DNA of 64,000 bases, from positions 1-64,000 of the forward strand of contig CAOYQO010000017.1 in the NCBI GenBank assembly GCA_948566455.1, written 5' to 3'. A program made the translations under genes and the position numbers. Under the pieces are notes generated by a model. That model did not search any database and was not told the origin of the DNA. It was given only the letters and a program-made list of their open reading frames with translations. The first letter of the stretch is position 1. Each line of letters begins with the position of its first letter. Origin of the DNA: an uncultured Phocaeicola sp. GTDB lineage: Bacteria; Bacteroidota; Bacteroidia; Bacteroidales; Bacteroidaceae. Positions 36,785 through 45,224 of this stretch are shown here, in pieces.

Positions 36785-38485
36785 ATGGATGAGCAGATTC
36801 TCATTTATGCAGCTATTCTGGTAGCTGTCATCGTCCTGACCATCGTCGGGATTTTAAGTCGTTACCGCAAGTGCAAGAGCGACGAGGTATTGGTAGTATA
36901 TGGTAAGACCGGCGACAAGAAATCGGCTAAACTGTATCACGGAGGAGCCGCTTTTGTATGGCCCATTATCCAGGGATACTCTTTCCTGAACATGAAACCC
37001 ATGCAGATTGACTGCAAACTGACTGGTGCCATTTCCAAACAAAACATCCGCGTAGATGTGCCCACTACCATCACTGTGGCCGTAAGCACAGAGCCCGAAG
37101 TTATGCAGAATGCAGCCGAACGCTTACTGGGACTGAATATCGAAGCACAACAGGAACTGATTAAAGACGTTGTTTACGGACAAATGCGTCTGGTCATTGC
37201 CGACATGACCATCGAACAACTGAACAGTGATCGTGATACATTCCTTGAGAACTGCCGCAAGAACATCGACTCCGAATTGAAGAAATTCGGTCTTTACCTA
37301 ATGAACATCAACATCAGCGATATCCGCGATGAAGCCGATTATATCGTCAATCTGGGAAAAGAAGCCGAAGCGAAAGCCAAGAACGAAGCCTTGGCTAACA
37401 TTGAAGAACAACAGAAACTGGGTGCCATCAAGATTGCGGAACAACAAAAAGAACGTGCCACCAAAGTAGCGGAAACCAACCGCGACAAGAACACTCAACT
37501 GGCCGATACGCAACGTGACGAGGAAATTAAAGTAGCCATAGCCGACAAGGAACGTGAATCGAAAGTAGCAGAAGAAAATGCCGAAAAAGAATCACGTATC
37601 GCCAAAGCCAGTGCCTCTATGGAGGTGAACAAGGAACAGGCGCGTACCGAACAGGAAAGCCGTACGGCAGAGCTCCAATCCGATATGGAAATAAAGCAGG
37701 CGGAAGCACAAAAGAAATCGGCCATCGGGCAAAATAACGCTGCCAAAGAGGTTGCCGAAAGTAATGCGGAACTGGAAGTTACCAAGGCGGAAGCCTCTAG
37801 AAAAGCCGGTGAAGCACAAGCCCGGACACAAGCTGCCGTCCTCACCGCACAGGAAAACGCACAGCGTGAAATAGAAGAAGCGAAAGCCCGCAAAGTAGAA
37901 CAGGCCTTGAAAGCGGATAAGATTGTTCCTGCCGAAATAGCCAAACAGCAGGCCATCTTGGATGCGGACGCATTGGCCGAGCAAATAAAACGTAAGGCAA
38001 ATGCAGAAGCGGAAGCTATCCTGGCCAAAGCACAGGCGGAAGCCAAGGCCATCCAGATGAAACTGGAAGCAGAAGCGGAAGGCAAGAAGAAGTCCTTGCT
38101 GGCCGAAGCGGAAGGTTTCGAGGCCATGGTGAAGGCTGCCGAGCGCAATCCCGAAATCGCCATCCAATACAAGATGGTTGACCAATGGAAGGAAATCGCT
38201 TCGGAACAGGTTAAGGCATTTGAACATATCCAACTGGGAAATGTTACTGTATTTGACGGTGGCAACGGCACAACGTCCAATTTCTTGCAGAATGTGGTCA
38301 GCAAAGTGGCTCCCGCACTGGGTATTCTAGACAAGCTTCCCATTCATGATACCTATCAGAACATTGTCAATCCTTCCTCGAAAGGAAATGCACAGAATAA
38401 ACCGGAGAAAGAGGATTTTGAACCGGTAGACAAGGACGGAAAGAAACGCCCGACCGACACCCCTCCTGCTCCGGACAAGAAATAA
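36785..38485 (+). CDS. Flotillin family (SPFH/band 7) protein
   Basis: 566 residues. An N-terminal membrane anchor (ILIYAAILVAVIVLTIVGIL) leads to an SPFH domain (about 25-190, AAFVWPIIQGYSFLNMKPM). A very long Ala/Glu/Lys-rich coiled coil follows (about 190-440) with heptad-like repeats (EAEAKAKNEALANIEEQQK). The C-terminus is a flexible tail of KD/PPAP repeats. It is the scaffold of membrane microdomains in the YqiK/FloT type. It is preceded by its NfeD partner and followed by a strong hairpin terminator. Confidence 0.92.
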   Translation: MDEQILIYAAILVAVIVLTIVGILSRYRKCKSDEVLVVYGKTGDKKSAKLYHGGAAFVWPIIQGYSFLNMKPMQIDCKLTGAISKQNIRVDVPTTITVAVSTEPEVMQNAAERLLGLNIEAQQELIKDVVYGQMRLVIADMTIEQLNSDRDTFLENCRKNIDSELKKFGLYLMNINISDIRDEADYIVNLGKEAEAKAKNEALANIEEQQKLGAIKIAEQQKERATKVAETNRDKNTQLADTQRDEEIKVAIADKERESKVAEENAEKESRIAKASASMEVNKEQARTEQESRTAELQSDMEIKQAEAQKKSAIGQNNAAKEVAESNAELEVTKAEASRKAGEAQARTQAAVLTAQENAQREIEEAKARKVEQALKADKIVPAEIAKQQAILDADALAEQIKRKANAEAEAILAKAQAEAKAIQMKLEAEAEGKKKSLLAEAEGFEAMVKAAERNPEIAIQYKMVDQWKEIASEQVKAFEHIQLGNVTVFDGGNGTTSNFLQNVVSKVAPALGILDKLPIHDTYQNIVNPSSKGNAQNKPEKEDFEPVDKDGKKRPTDTPPAPDKK

Positions 38486-38522
38486 CAGGAAATAGTTTAC
38501 TTTAAGAATAGCGTTTGTATGA

Positions 38523-38565
38523 TGTGGCGGCAGAAACAGATTTCTGCCGCCACACATTCTTTTTA
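38523..38565 (+). terminator. Strong terminator after the flotillin gene
   Basis: TGTGGCGGCAGAAA (38523-38536) pairs perfectly with 38541-38554 around CAGA, then CATTCTTTTT. Confidence 0.88.
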
Positions 38566-38599
38566 ACCGTATTATCACCGCTTTACAGAGTAAAATTCG

Positions 38600-38607
38600 T
38601 AATTTTG
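38600..38607 (+). promoter_or_regulatory. Putative -7 box of mnmG
   Basis: TAATTTTG fits TAnnTTTG, 24 bases before the ATG at 38632; it lies inside any longer upstream frame, supporting that start. Confidence 0.5.
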
Positions 38608-38631
38608 CAATCGGTAAAAAGAAATAAATCA

Positions 38632-40503
38632 ATGGATTTTAAGTACGACGTTATTGTAATAGGCGCCGGACACGCAGGCTGTGAAGCAGCCGCGGCCGCA
38701 GCCAACATGGGTTCGAAGACCTGCCTGATTACCATGGATATGAACAAAATCGGGCAAATGAGTTGTAACCCTGCCGTAGGTGGCATCGCCAAGGGACAAA
38801 TCGTAAGAGAGATAGACGCATTAGGTGGCTACATGGGACTGGTTACAGACCGTACAGCCATACAGTTCCGTATGCTCAACCGCTCCAAAGGTCCCGCTAT
38901 GTGGAGCCCCCGCGCCCAATGTGACCGCGGCAAGTTTATCTGGGCATGGCGCGAGATTCTGGAGAATACTCCCAATCTGCACATTTGGCAAGATACCGTA
39001 GAAGAACTAATCGTGGAAAACGGCGAAGCGACTGGAGTCATGACTTGCTGGGGAGTGACTTTCCATGCTAAATGTATCGTGCTCACCGCAGGAACCTTCC
39101 TGAACGGGCTGATGCACATCGGGCATAAACAACTGGCAGGAGGACGCATGGCTGAACCTGCCTCCTACCATCTGACCGAATCAATCACCCGCCACGGAAT
39201 CACCGCCGGACGCATGAAGACCGGTACGCCTGTCCGCATAGACGGGCGCAGCGTACACTACGACCTGATGGAAACACAGGACGGAGAAAACGACTTCCAT
39301 CGCTTTTCGTTCATGAGCGAACCGCGCAAACTGAAACAACTGCAATGCTGGACCTGCTTTACCAACGAAGAGGTACACGAGATACTACGGAAAGGTCTGC
39401 CCGACTCTCCCCTTTTCAACGGACAAATCCAAAGCATCGGACCGCGTTATTGTCCCAGTATAGAAACCAAAATCGTAACCTTCCCCGACAAGCCGCAACA
39501 TCAGCTTTTCCTGGAACCCGAAGGAGAAACCACACAGGAACTTTACCTGAACGGGTTCTCTTCTTCACTGCCCATGGACATACAGTTGGCGGCATTAAAG
39601 AAAGTACCCGCATTTAAGGACTTGGTAGTCTATCGTCCGGGATACGCCATCGAATATGATTACTTCGACCCCACCCAACTGAAACATACGTTGGAATCGA
39701 AAATAATCAAGAACCTGTTCCTTGCCGGACAAGTAAACGGAACTACCGGTTACGAAGAAGCAGGCGGACAGGGAATCATTGCCGGCATCAACGCACACAT
39801 CAATTGCCACGGTGGCGAACCGTTCACACTGGGACGGGACGAGGCCTACATCGGTGTCTTGATTGACGATCTGGTTACAAAAGGTGTGGACGAACCTTAT
39901 CGTATGTTCACCTCCCGTGCCGAATACCGCATCCTGCTCCGACAAGACGATGCAGATATGCGCCTTACCGAACGCGCCTACAAGCTGGGACTGGTAAAAC
40001 AAGACCGTTACGAACATCTTTGCAGCAAACGGGAAGCCGTGAACCAAATCATCGACTTTGCCAAAACCTTCTCCATCAAAGCCGCATTAATCAATGATGC
40101 TTTGGAAAGTTTGGGTACTGCCCGTCTGACACACGGCTGCAAACTAATCGACCTGCTGAACCGTCCGCAGATTACCATCGAAAATATAGCCGGCCACATT
40201 CCGGCTTTCAAAGCCATGCTGGACCAAATTACCGACCGTAAAGAAGAAGTGATTGAAGCTGCCGAAGTGCTGATCAAATACCAGGGATACATTGACCGCG
40301 AACGAATGATCGCCGACAAGATACATCGTCTGGAAGCCATCCGCATCAAAGGCAAGTTCGATTACAACTCATTGAATTCGCTCTCTACCGAAGCCCGGCA
40401 GAAACTGATGAAGATAGATCCCGAAACTTTGGCCCAAGCCAGCCGCATACCGGGTATCTCTCCTAGCGACATCAATGTCTTACTAGTCCTGCTGGGACGG
40501 TGA
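38632..40503 (+). CDS. mnmG: tRNA uridine-5-carboxymethylaminomethyl(34) synthesis enzyme
   Basis: FAD enzyme (GidA) that with MnmE modifies the wobble uridine of several tRNAs. 623 residues from the ATG at 38632. The N-terminal FAD motif is VIGAGHAGCEAA, followed by CNPAVGGIAKGQIVREIDALG and GTFLNG. The C-terminal part has YRMFTSRAEYRILLRQDDAD, the conserved MnmG signature, and ends with the helical domain ASRIPGISPSDINVLL. The chosen start follows a -7 box and removes a 39-residue extension read through the intergenic region. mnmG is often origin-proximal, and a parS-like site lies 9 bases after the stop. Confidence 0.97.
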   Translation: MDFKYDVIVIGAGHAGCEAAAAAANMGSKTCLITMDMNKIGQMSCNPAVGGIAKGQIVREIDALGGYMGLVTDRTAIQFRMLNRSKGPAMWSPRAQCDRGKFIWAWREILENTPNLHIWQDTVEELIVENGEATGVMTCWGVTFHAKCIVLTAGTFLNGLMHIGHKQLAGGRMAEPASYHLTESITRHGITAGRMKTGTPVRIDGRSVHYDLMETQDGENDFHRFSFMSEPRKLKQLQCWTCFTNEEVHEILRKGLPDSPLFNGQIQSIGPRYCPSIETKIVTFPDKPQHQLFLEPEGETTQELYLNGFSSSLPMDIQLAALKKVPAFKDLVVYRPGYAIEYDYFDPTQLKHTLESKIIKNLFLAGQVNGTTGYEEAGGQGIIAGINAHINCHGGEPFTLGRDEAYIGVLIDDLVTKGVDEPYRMFTSRAEYRILLRQDDADMRLTERAYKLGLVKQDRYEHLCSKREAVNQIIDFAKTFSIKAALINDALESLGTARLTHGCKLIDLLNRPQITIENIAGHIPAFKAMLDQITDRKEEVIEAAEVLIKYQGYIDRERMIADKIHRLEAIRIKGKFDYNSLNSLSTEARQKLMKIDPETLAQASRIPGISPSDINVLLVLLGR

Positions 40504-40512
40504 AACAAGGTA

Positions 40513-40528
40513 TGTTTCACGTGAAACA
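40513..40528. other. parS: parS-like 16-bp palindrome
   Basis: TGTTTCACGTGAAACA is a perfect palindrome and an exact match to the ParB-binding consensus TGTTnCACGTGAAACA. It lies between mnmG and apt. ParB spreading from such sites segregates the origin region; the location next to mnmG (gidA) fits an origin-proximal site. Its use in this genome is not shown here. Confidence 0.75.
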
Positions 40529-40562
40529 AGTAATTTAATAGACTAACAATAAAATACTGGTT

Positions 40563-41087
40563 ATGAGCAAAGAAACGCTTAAAGCAAACTTAAGAGAAAT
40601 TCCAGATTTCCCCATTCCGGGAATTCTGTTTTACGATGTGACAACCCTGTTCAAAAACCCCGAATGCTTGCAGGAAATACTAGATACTCTATACGAGATG
40701 TACAAGGACAAAGGCATCACCAAAGTAGTAGGTATTGAATCGCGTGGCTTCATTATGGGTGGTGCGCTGGCGGCACGGTTAGGTGCCGGATTCGTGATGG
40801 CACGCAAGCCGGGCAAACTTCCCGCAGAAGTAGTAGAGGAAACATACGCAAAAGAGTATGGAACCGACACCATTCAGATACATAAAGACGCCATCGATGA
40901 GAACGACGTGGTTCTGCTGCACGATGATTTATTGGCTACCGGCGGAACCATGGCGGCCACTCATCGCTTGGTACAAAGATGTGGCGCCAAAAAGATTTTC
41001 ATCAATTTCATTATCGAACTGGGAGGTCTGAACGGCAGAAAGGCATTCCCCGAAGATATCACGGTGGATACACTGCTTACTTTATAG
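40563..41087 (+). CDS. apt: Adenine phosphoribosyltransferase
   Basis: Salvages adenine to AMP with PRPP. 174 residues, typical length. Motifs are RGFIMGGALAARLGAGFV and the PRPP-binding loop VVLLHDDLLATGGTMAAT. It begins 60 bases after mnmG and may share its transcript despite the intervening palindrome. Confidence 0.96.
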   Translation: MSKETLKANLREIPDFPIPGILFYDVTTLFKNPECLQEILDTLYEMYKDKGITKVVGIESRGFIMGGALAARLGAGFVMARKPGKLPAEVVEETYAKEYGTDTIQIHKDAIDENDVVLLHDDLLATGGTMAATHRLVQRCGAKKIFINFIIELGGLNGRKAFPEDITVDTLLTL

Positions 41088-41173
41088 TGTCACACAACAT
41101 GTCCATCAAAACGGGCCCCATCATCGTTCACAATAAAAAGAGATCTATGGAATGAGATGGACGATGAAACCGA

Positions 41174-41286
41174 AAGATATATATCTTCAGGCTGTAAGAT
41201 ATATAATGTTACAGCTTGAAGATATATAATGTTACAGCTTGAAGATATATAATGTTACAACCGAAAGATATAGGATGTTGCGGCTG
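41174..41286. repeat. Tandem repeat of about five 22-23-bp units
   Basis: The two best copies, 41196-41218 and 41219-41241, are identical (starting AAGATATATAATG and ending CAGCTTG). A third (41242-41264) differs in its last bases, and degenerate copies flank them (41174-41195 and 41265-41286). It lies in the 252-base gap between apt and uvrC. A perfect hairpin GATGTTGC (41274-41281) / GCAACATC (41286-41293) closes the array. Confidence 0.8.
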
Positions 41287-41339
41287 CAACATCAACTCAA
41301 GAAACAGTTCTGCCAACCGGCAATATTCAATAAGCATGT

Positions 41340-43160
41340 ATGGAAAAAGAAGAGATTACAACCAATGATTATCTGAAAGGAATTGTACTAAACCTGCCCG
41401 ACAGCCCCGGCATTTACCAATACTTGAACTCCGAAGGAACCATTATCTACGTTGGAAAGGCAAAAAACCTGAAGCGCAGAGTCTCTTCTTATTTTAATAG
41501 AGAACACCCCAACGGCAAGACACGATTACTGGTCAGCAAAATTGCAGATATCCGTTATATCGTGGTAAAAACAGAAGAAGACGCTCTTTTACTCGAAAAC
41601 AACCTGATAAAGAAATACAAGCCACGTTACAATGTATTGCTGAAAGATGACAAGACTTACCCCTCTATTTGTGTAAGCAACGAATATTTCCCACGTATCT
41701 TCAAAACCCGGCAAGTCATCCGCAACGGGTCCTCTTATTATGGTCCGTACAGCCACATGCCCTCCATGCTTGCCGTGATGGACTTGATCAAAAAGCTCTA
41801 CCCCATCCGTACCTGCAAACTCAATCTAAGTCCCGAAAACATTCGCGCCGGCAAGTTCAACGTATGTCTGGAATATCACATAAAGAACTGCAAAGGGCCC
41901 TGCATCGGGCAGCAGTCACACGAGGAATACATGAAGAATATCGGTGAAATCAAAAATATTCTGAAAGGAGATACCCAGATTGTAAGTGACCTGCTGATGG
42001 AAGAGATGCAAGCGCTTGCTGCCGAAATGAAATTTGAGGAAGCACAGAAAATAAAAGAGAAATATGACTTGATAGAAAACTATCGTTCCAAGAGCGAAGT
42101 CGTTAATTCCATCATTCATAATGTGGATGTGTTCTCCATTGAAATGGAAGAAAATTCAGCCTATATCAACTATCTGCATATCACAAACGGATGCATCAAC
42201 CAAGCCTTCACCTTCGAATACAAGAAACGTCTGAACGAAACGAAAGAAGAACTTCTACAATTGGGCATTATTGAGATGCGTGAACGATATAAGAGCACTT
42301 CCCGCGAAATCATCGTACCTTTTGAACTGGATATGGAGATGAACAATGTATCCTTTACCGTTCCCCAACGAGGAGAAAAGAAGCATTTGCTGGATCTTTC
42401 CGTAATGAACGTGAAACAGTATAAAGTGGACCGCTTGAAACAGGCGGAAAAGTTGAATCCTGAACAAAGAAGCGTCCGTCTGATGAAAGAAATCCAGGAG
42501 CAGCTGCACATGAAAAAACTACCGAACCACATCGAATGTTTCGATAATTCCAATATTCAAGGCTCGGACGCGGTGGCCGCCTGCGTCGTTTTCAAAAAGG
42601 CGAAACCAAGCAAGAAGGAGTACCGGAAATACATCATCAAGACTGTGACCGGACCCGACGATTACGCCTCGATGAAAGAGGTGGTACGCCGCCGGTATAG
42701 CCGTGCCATAGAGGAAGGTTCCCCCTTGCCCGACCTCATCATTACCGACGGTGGAAAGGGGCAAATGGAAGTGGTGAGAGAAGTGATAGAGGACGAACTT
42801 CATCTGGATATCCCCATAGCCGGACTGGCCAAAGACCGCAAGCACCGTACCTCGGAATTGTTATACGGATTCCCTCCGCTGACCATCGGTGTGAAGCAAA
42901 GCACTCCCTTGTTCCATCTGTTGGAAAACATACAGAACGAGGTACACCGCTTCGCCATCACCTTCCACCGGGACAAACGAAGCAAGAGTCAGGTGGCGTC
43001 CGCTTTGGACAATATCAAGGGAATAGGCGAAAAAAGAAAGACCGCCCTGCTGAAAACATTCAAAAGCGTCAGCCGCATCAGGCAAGCCTCACTGGAAGAG
43101 ATTGCAGCCGTGGTAGGTGAAGCAGCCGCTAAAAATATCAAAGAAAATCTCACAGAATAA
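41340..43160 (+). CDS. uvrC: Excinuclease ABC subunit C
   Basis: Makes both incisions in nucleotide excision repair together with UvrAB. 606 residues. The N-terminal GIY-YIG nuclease (SPGIYQYLNSEGTIIYVGKAK, 20-40) has the active Tyr, Arg and Glu pattern. A UVR motif (MKFEEAQKIKEKYDLIENYRS) is near 220. The RNase H-like C-terminal nuclease has IECFDNSNIQGSD and LIITDGGKGQ, and an HhH end has LDNIKGIGEKRKTALLKTF. All key parts are intact. No clear -7 box is seen ahead of it. Confidence 0.97.
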   Translation: MEKEEITTNDYLKGIVLNLPDSPGIYQYLNSEGTIIYVGKAKNLKRRVSSYFNREHPNGKTRLLVSKIADIRYIVVKTEEDALLLENNLIKKYKPRYNVLLKDDKTYPSICVSNEYFPRIFKTRQVIRNGSSYYGPYSHMPSMLAVMDLIKKLYPIRTCKLNLSPENIRAGKFNVCLEYHIKNCKGPCIGQQSHEEYMKNIGEIKNILKGDTQIVSDLLMEEMQALAAEMKFEEAQKIKEKYDLIENYRSKSEVVNSIIHNVDVFSIEMEENSAYINYLHITNGCINQAFTFEYKKRLNETKEELLQLGIIEMRERYKSTSREIIVPFELDMEMNNVSFTVPQRGEKKHLLDLSVMNVKQYKVDRLKQAEKLNPEQRSVRLMKEIQEQLHMKKLPNHIECFDNSNIQGSDAVAACVVFKKAKPSKKEYRKYIIKTVTGPDDYASMKEVVRRRYSRAIEEGSPLPDLIITDGGKGQMEVVREVIEDELHLDIPIAGLAKDRKHRTSELLYGFPPLTIGVKQSTPLFHLLENIQNEVHRFAITFHRDKRSKSQVASALDNIKGIGEKRKTALLKTFKSVSRIRQASLEEIAAVVGEAAAKNIKENLTE

Positions 43161-43171
43161 AAGGGATTTCC

Positions 43172-43179
43172 TACCTTTG
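43172..43179 (+). promoter_or_regulatory. Putative -7 box of the dtd-mazG-deoC operon
   Basis: TACCTTTG, a consensus match, 12 bases after the uvrC stop. It leaves a leader of about 130 bases before the dtd ATG at 43318. Confidence 0.5.
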
Positions 43180-43317
43180 CATACATCTACTACAGGGACA
43201 TGCTCTGCCTCGTATCGGTCCAGGCAAGAAGCCGGCAACATATTGTCCATTGTAGAAGCGGAAACATTACCGATAAACAACTAGAATTTTTCTAACAAGA
43301 AATTAAAGAATATAAAT

Positions 43318-43770
43318 ATGAGAGTAGTTATTCAACGAGTAAGCCACGCCTCTGTTACCATAGAAGGCGTATGCAAATCGGCGATAAAAGAAGGATTCAT
43401 GATATTGGTTGGCATTGAAGAAGCTGATACACAAGAAGATGCCGACTGGTTATGCAAAAAAATAATAGGATTGAGAGTCTTCGACGATGAAAATGGAGTC
43501 ATGAATAAATCTATCCTAGAGGTAGGAGGCAACATATTGGTGATCAGCCAATTCACACTACACGCATCTACAAAAAAAGGCAACCGTCCCTCCTATATCC
43601 GTGCTGCAAAGCACGATGTAGCCATCCCCCTCTACAATTATTTCTGCCAAGAACTGAGCATCGGTCTGGGCAAAGAAGTAGGAACCGGAGAATTCGGAGC
43701 AGACATGAAAGTTGAACTTCTGAACAACGGTCCTGTTACTATATGTATGGACACCAAAAACAAGGAATAA
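43318..43770 (+). CDS. dtd: D-aminoacyl-tRNA deacylase
   Basis: Removes D-amino acids (and glycine) mischarged onto tRNA. 150 residues, family length. Signatures are the N-terminal MRVVIQRVSHASVTIEG, the catalytic SQFTLHASTKKGNRPSY segment, and the Gly-cis-Pro region NNGPVTI. Its stop overlaps the next ATG by one base (TAATG, 43768-43772), so it is coupled to the mazG-like gene. Confidence 0.95.
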   Translation: MRVVIQRVSHASVTIEGVCKSAIKEGFMILVGIEEADTQEDADWLCKKIIGLRVFDDENGVMNKSILEVGGNILVISQFTLHASTKKGNRPSYIRAAKHDVAIPLYNYFCQELSIGLGKEVGTGEFGADMKVELLNNGPVTICMDTKNKE

Positions 43771-44090
43771 TGACACTGGAAGAAGCACAAAAAGAAGTGG
43801 ACCGCTGGATTAAAACGTATGGTGTACGTTACTTCAGCGAACTGACCAATATGGTCGTTCTGACCGAGGAAGTAGGCGAACTGGCACGTGTGATGGCACG
43901 CAAATACGGAGATCAGTCTTTCAAGCAAGGAGAGAAAGACAACCTTGCCGATGAAATGGCAGATGTACTGTGGGTCCTTATCTGTCTGGCCAACCAGACC
44001 GGAGTAAACCTGACCGAAGCCTTCCGTCAAAACTTGGAGAAGAAAACAAATAGAGATAAAGACAGACATAAAAACAATCCCAAATTATAA
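43770..44090 (+). CDS. MazG-like nucleotide pyrophosphohydrolase
   Basis: 106 residues starting at MTLEEAQKEVDRW. The MazG helical core with the Mg-binding ExxE and ExxD motifs is visible: LTEEVGELARVMARKYG and NLADEMADVLWVLICLANQTG. Hydrolyses (d)NTPs, possibly as a house-cleaning enzyme. The start overlaps dtd's stop; deoC follows after 6 bases. The pairing with deoxyribose-phosphate aldolase suggests a nucleotide salvage operon. Confidence 0.9.
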   Translation: MTLEEAQKEVDRWIKTYGVRYFSELTNMVVLTEEVGELARVMARKYGDQSFKQGEKDNLADEMADVLWVLICLANQTGVNLTEAFRQNLEKKTNRDKDRHKNNPKL

Positions 44091-44096
44091 AGAATT

Positions 44097-45044
44097 ATGG
44101 AACATAATCACGAATTCGAAGGTGGACATGAACATCGTCATGACCACGATCATGGACCTGAGCACAGCAAGTACGAAGAAGCACTTGCCAAGTATAACAT
44201 CCGTTTGCACGATGAGGATGTAAAAGCGAAAACTGCCCTACTCATCGAAAAACATGTAGCAGAAAACAATACACCGGATGTAAAGAAATTCCTGTTCCAT
44301 TGCATTGACCTAACCACTTTAAAGTGTACTGATTCAGATGAAAGTGTAATGAAATTCACCGGAAAAGTAAATGAATTTGTTGACAAGTACCCCGATCTGG
44401 ACAATGTAGCCGCAATCTGTGTATATCCTAATATGGCAGAAGTAGTCAACGACACCTTGGAAGCAGATCATGTAAACATAGCCTGTGTATCGGGCGGTTT
44501 TCCCTCCTCGCAAACCTTTACCGAAGTAAAGGTAGCCGAAACAGCCATGGCTCTCCATACCGGAGCCGATGAGATAGATATCGTTATCCCGGTAGGCAAG
44601 TTCCTGAGTGGGGATTACGAAGGAATGTGTGATGAAATAGAAGAATTAAAAGCTGTATGTGGTGAGCATCACCTGAAAGTGATCTTGGAAACCGGAGCAC
44701 TGGGAAGCGCATCCAACATCAAAAAAGCGTCCATTCTATCGATGTATTCCGGAGCCGATTTCATCAAAACCTCTACCGGAAAGGAAAACCCCGCCGCTAC
44801 TCCTGAAGCTGCCTTGGTGATGTGCGAGGCTATCAAAGAATACTATATGACAACAGGCCGCAAAGTAGGATTCAAACCCGCCGGAGGAATTAATACCGTA
44901 CACGATGCTTTGGTTTACTATACCATTGTAAAAGAAGTGTTAGGTGAAGAATGGCTGACAAACGAGTTATTCCGCTTAGGAACAAGCCGCCTGGCCAATC
45001 TGCTTCTCTCAGAAATTGTAGGCCAAGAAACCAAGTTCTTCTAA
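44097..45044 (+). CDS. deoC: Deoxyribose-phosphate aldolase with His-rich N-terminal extension
   Basis: Cleaves 2-deoxyribose 5-phosphate to glyceraldehyde 3-phosphate and acetaldehyde. 315 residues. The class I aldolase core has GADEIDIVIPVGKF, VILETGAL, the Schiff-base lysine in DFIKTSTGK, and GFKPAGGINT. Before it lies an unusual stretch (residues 2-23) of HNH-EFEGGHEHRHDHDHGPEH, dense in His/Asp/Glu, likely able to bind Zn or Ni. It is the last gene of the dtd-mazG-deoC set, ahead of a 29-bp perfect hairpin. The extension could also be an artefact of start choice, but no later ATG is near its end. Confidence 0.93.
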   Translation: MEHNHEFEGGHEHRHDHDHGPEHSKYEEALAKYNIRLHDEDVKAKTALLIEKHVAENNTPDVKKFLFHCIDLTTLKCTDSDESVMKFTGKVNEFVDKYPDLDNVAAICVYPNMAEVVNDTLEADHVNIACVSGGFPSSQTFTEVKVAETAMALHTGADEIDIVIPVGKFLSGDYEGMCDEIEELKAVCGEHHLKVILETGALGSASNIKKASILSMYSGADFIKTSTGKENPAATPEAALVMCEAIKEYYMTTGRKVGFKPAGGINTVHDALVYYTIVKEVLGEEWLTNELFRLGTSRLANLLLSEIVGQETKFF

Positions 45045-45140
45045 ACAAAGAACTGTTTCACTATTTAAATAACAACCACATTTAAAGTGACCGGAATGAG
45101 CCTTATCTATTCCGGTTATTTTAAACTACCAAAGAAAGGC

Positions 45141-45206
45141 GTACCTCAAAAAGTTCGGGCGTGGTCCTTATTGTATAAAGGACCACGCCCGAACTTTTTG
45201 AGGTAC
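45141..45206. terminator. 29-bp perfect hairpin, bidirectional terminator
   Basis: The arm 45141-45169 (starting GTACCTCAAAAAG and ending GGTCCTT) is perfectly complementary to 45178-45206 around an 8-base loop. It sits between the convergent deoC and polyprenyl synthase genes. It is far longer than a normal terminator; see findings. Confidence 0.7.
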
Positions 45207-45224
45207 ATATCTTCAACAATCGTA

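Noticed and set aside
38515..38631. Longer N-terminus for MnmG
   Set aside because: It would read through the terminator and -7 box of mnmG; the known family N-terminus starts at 38632.
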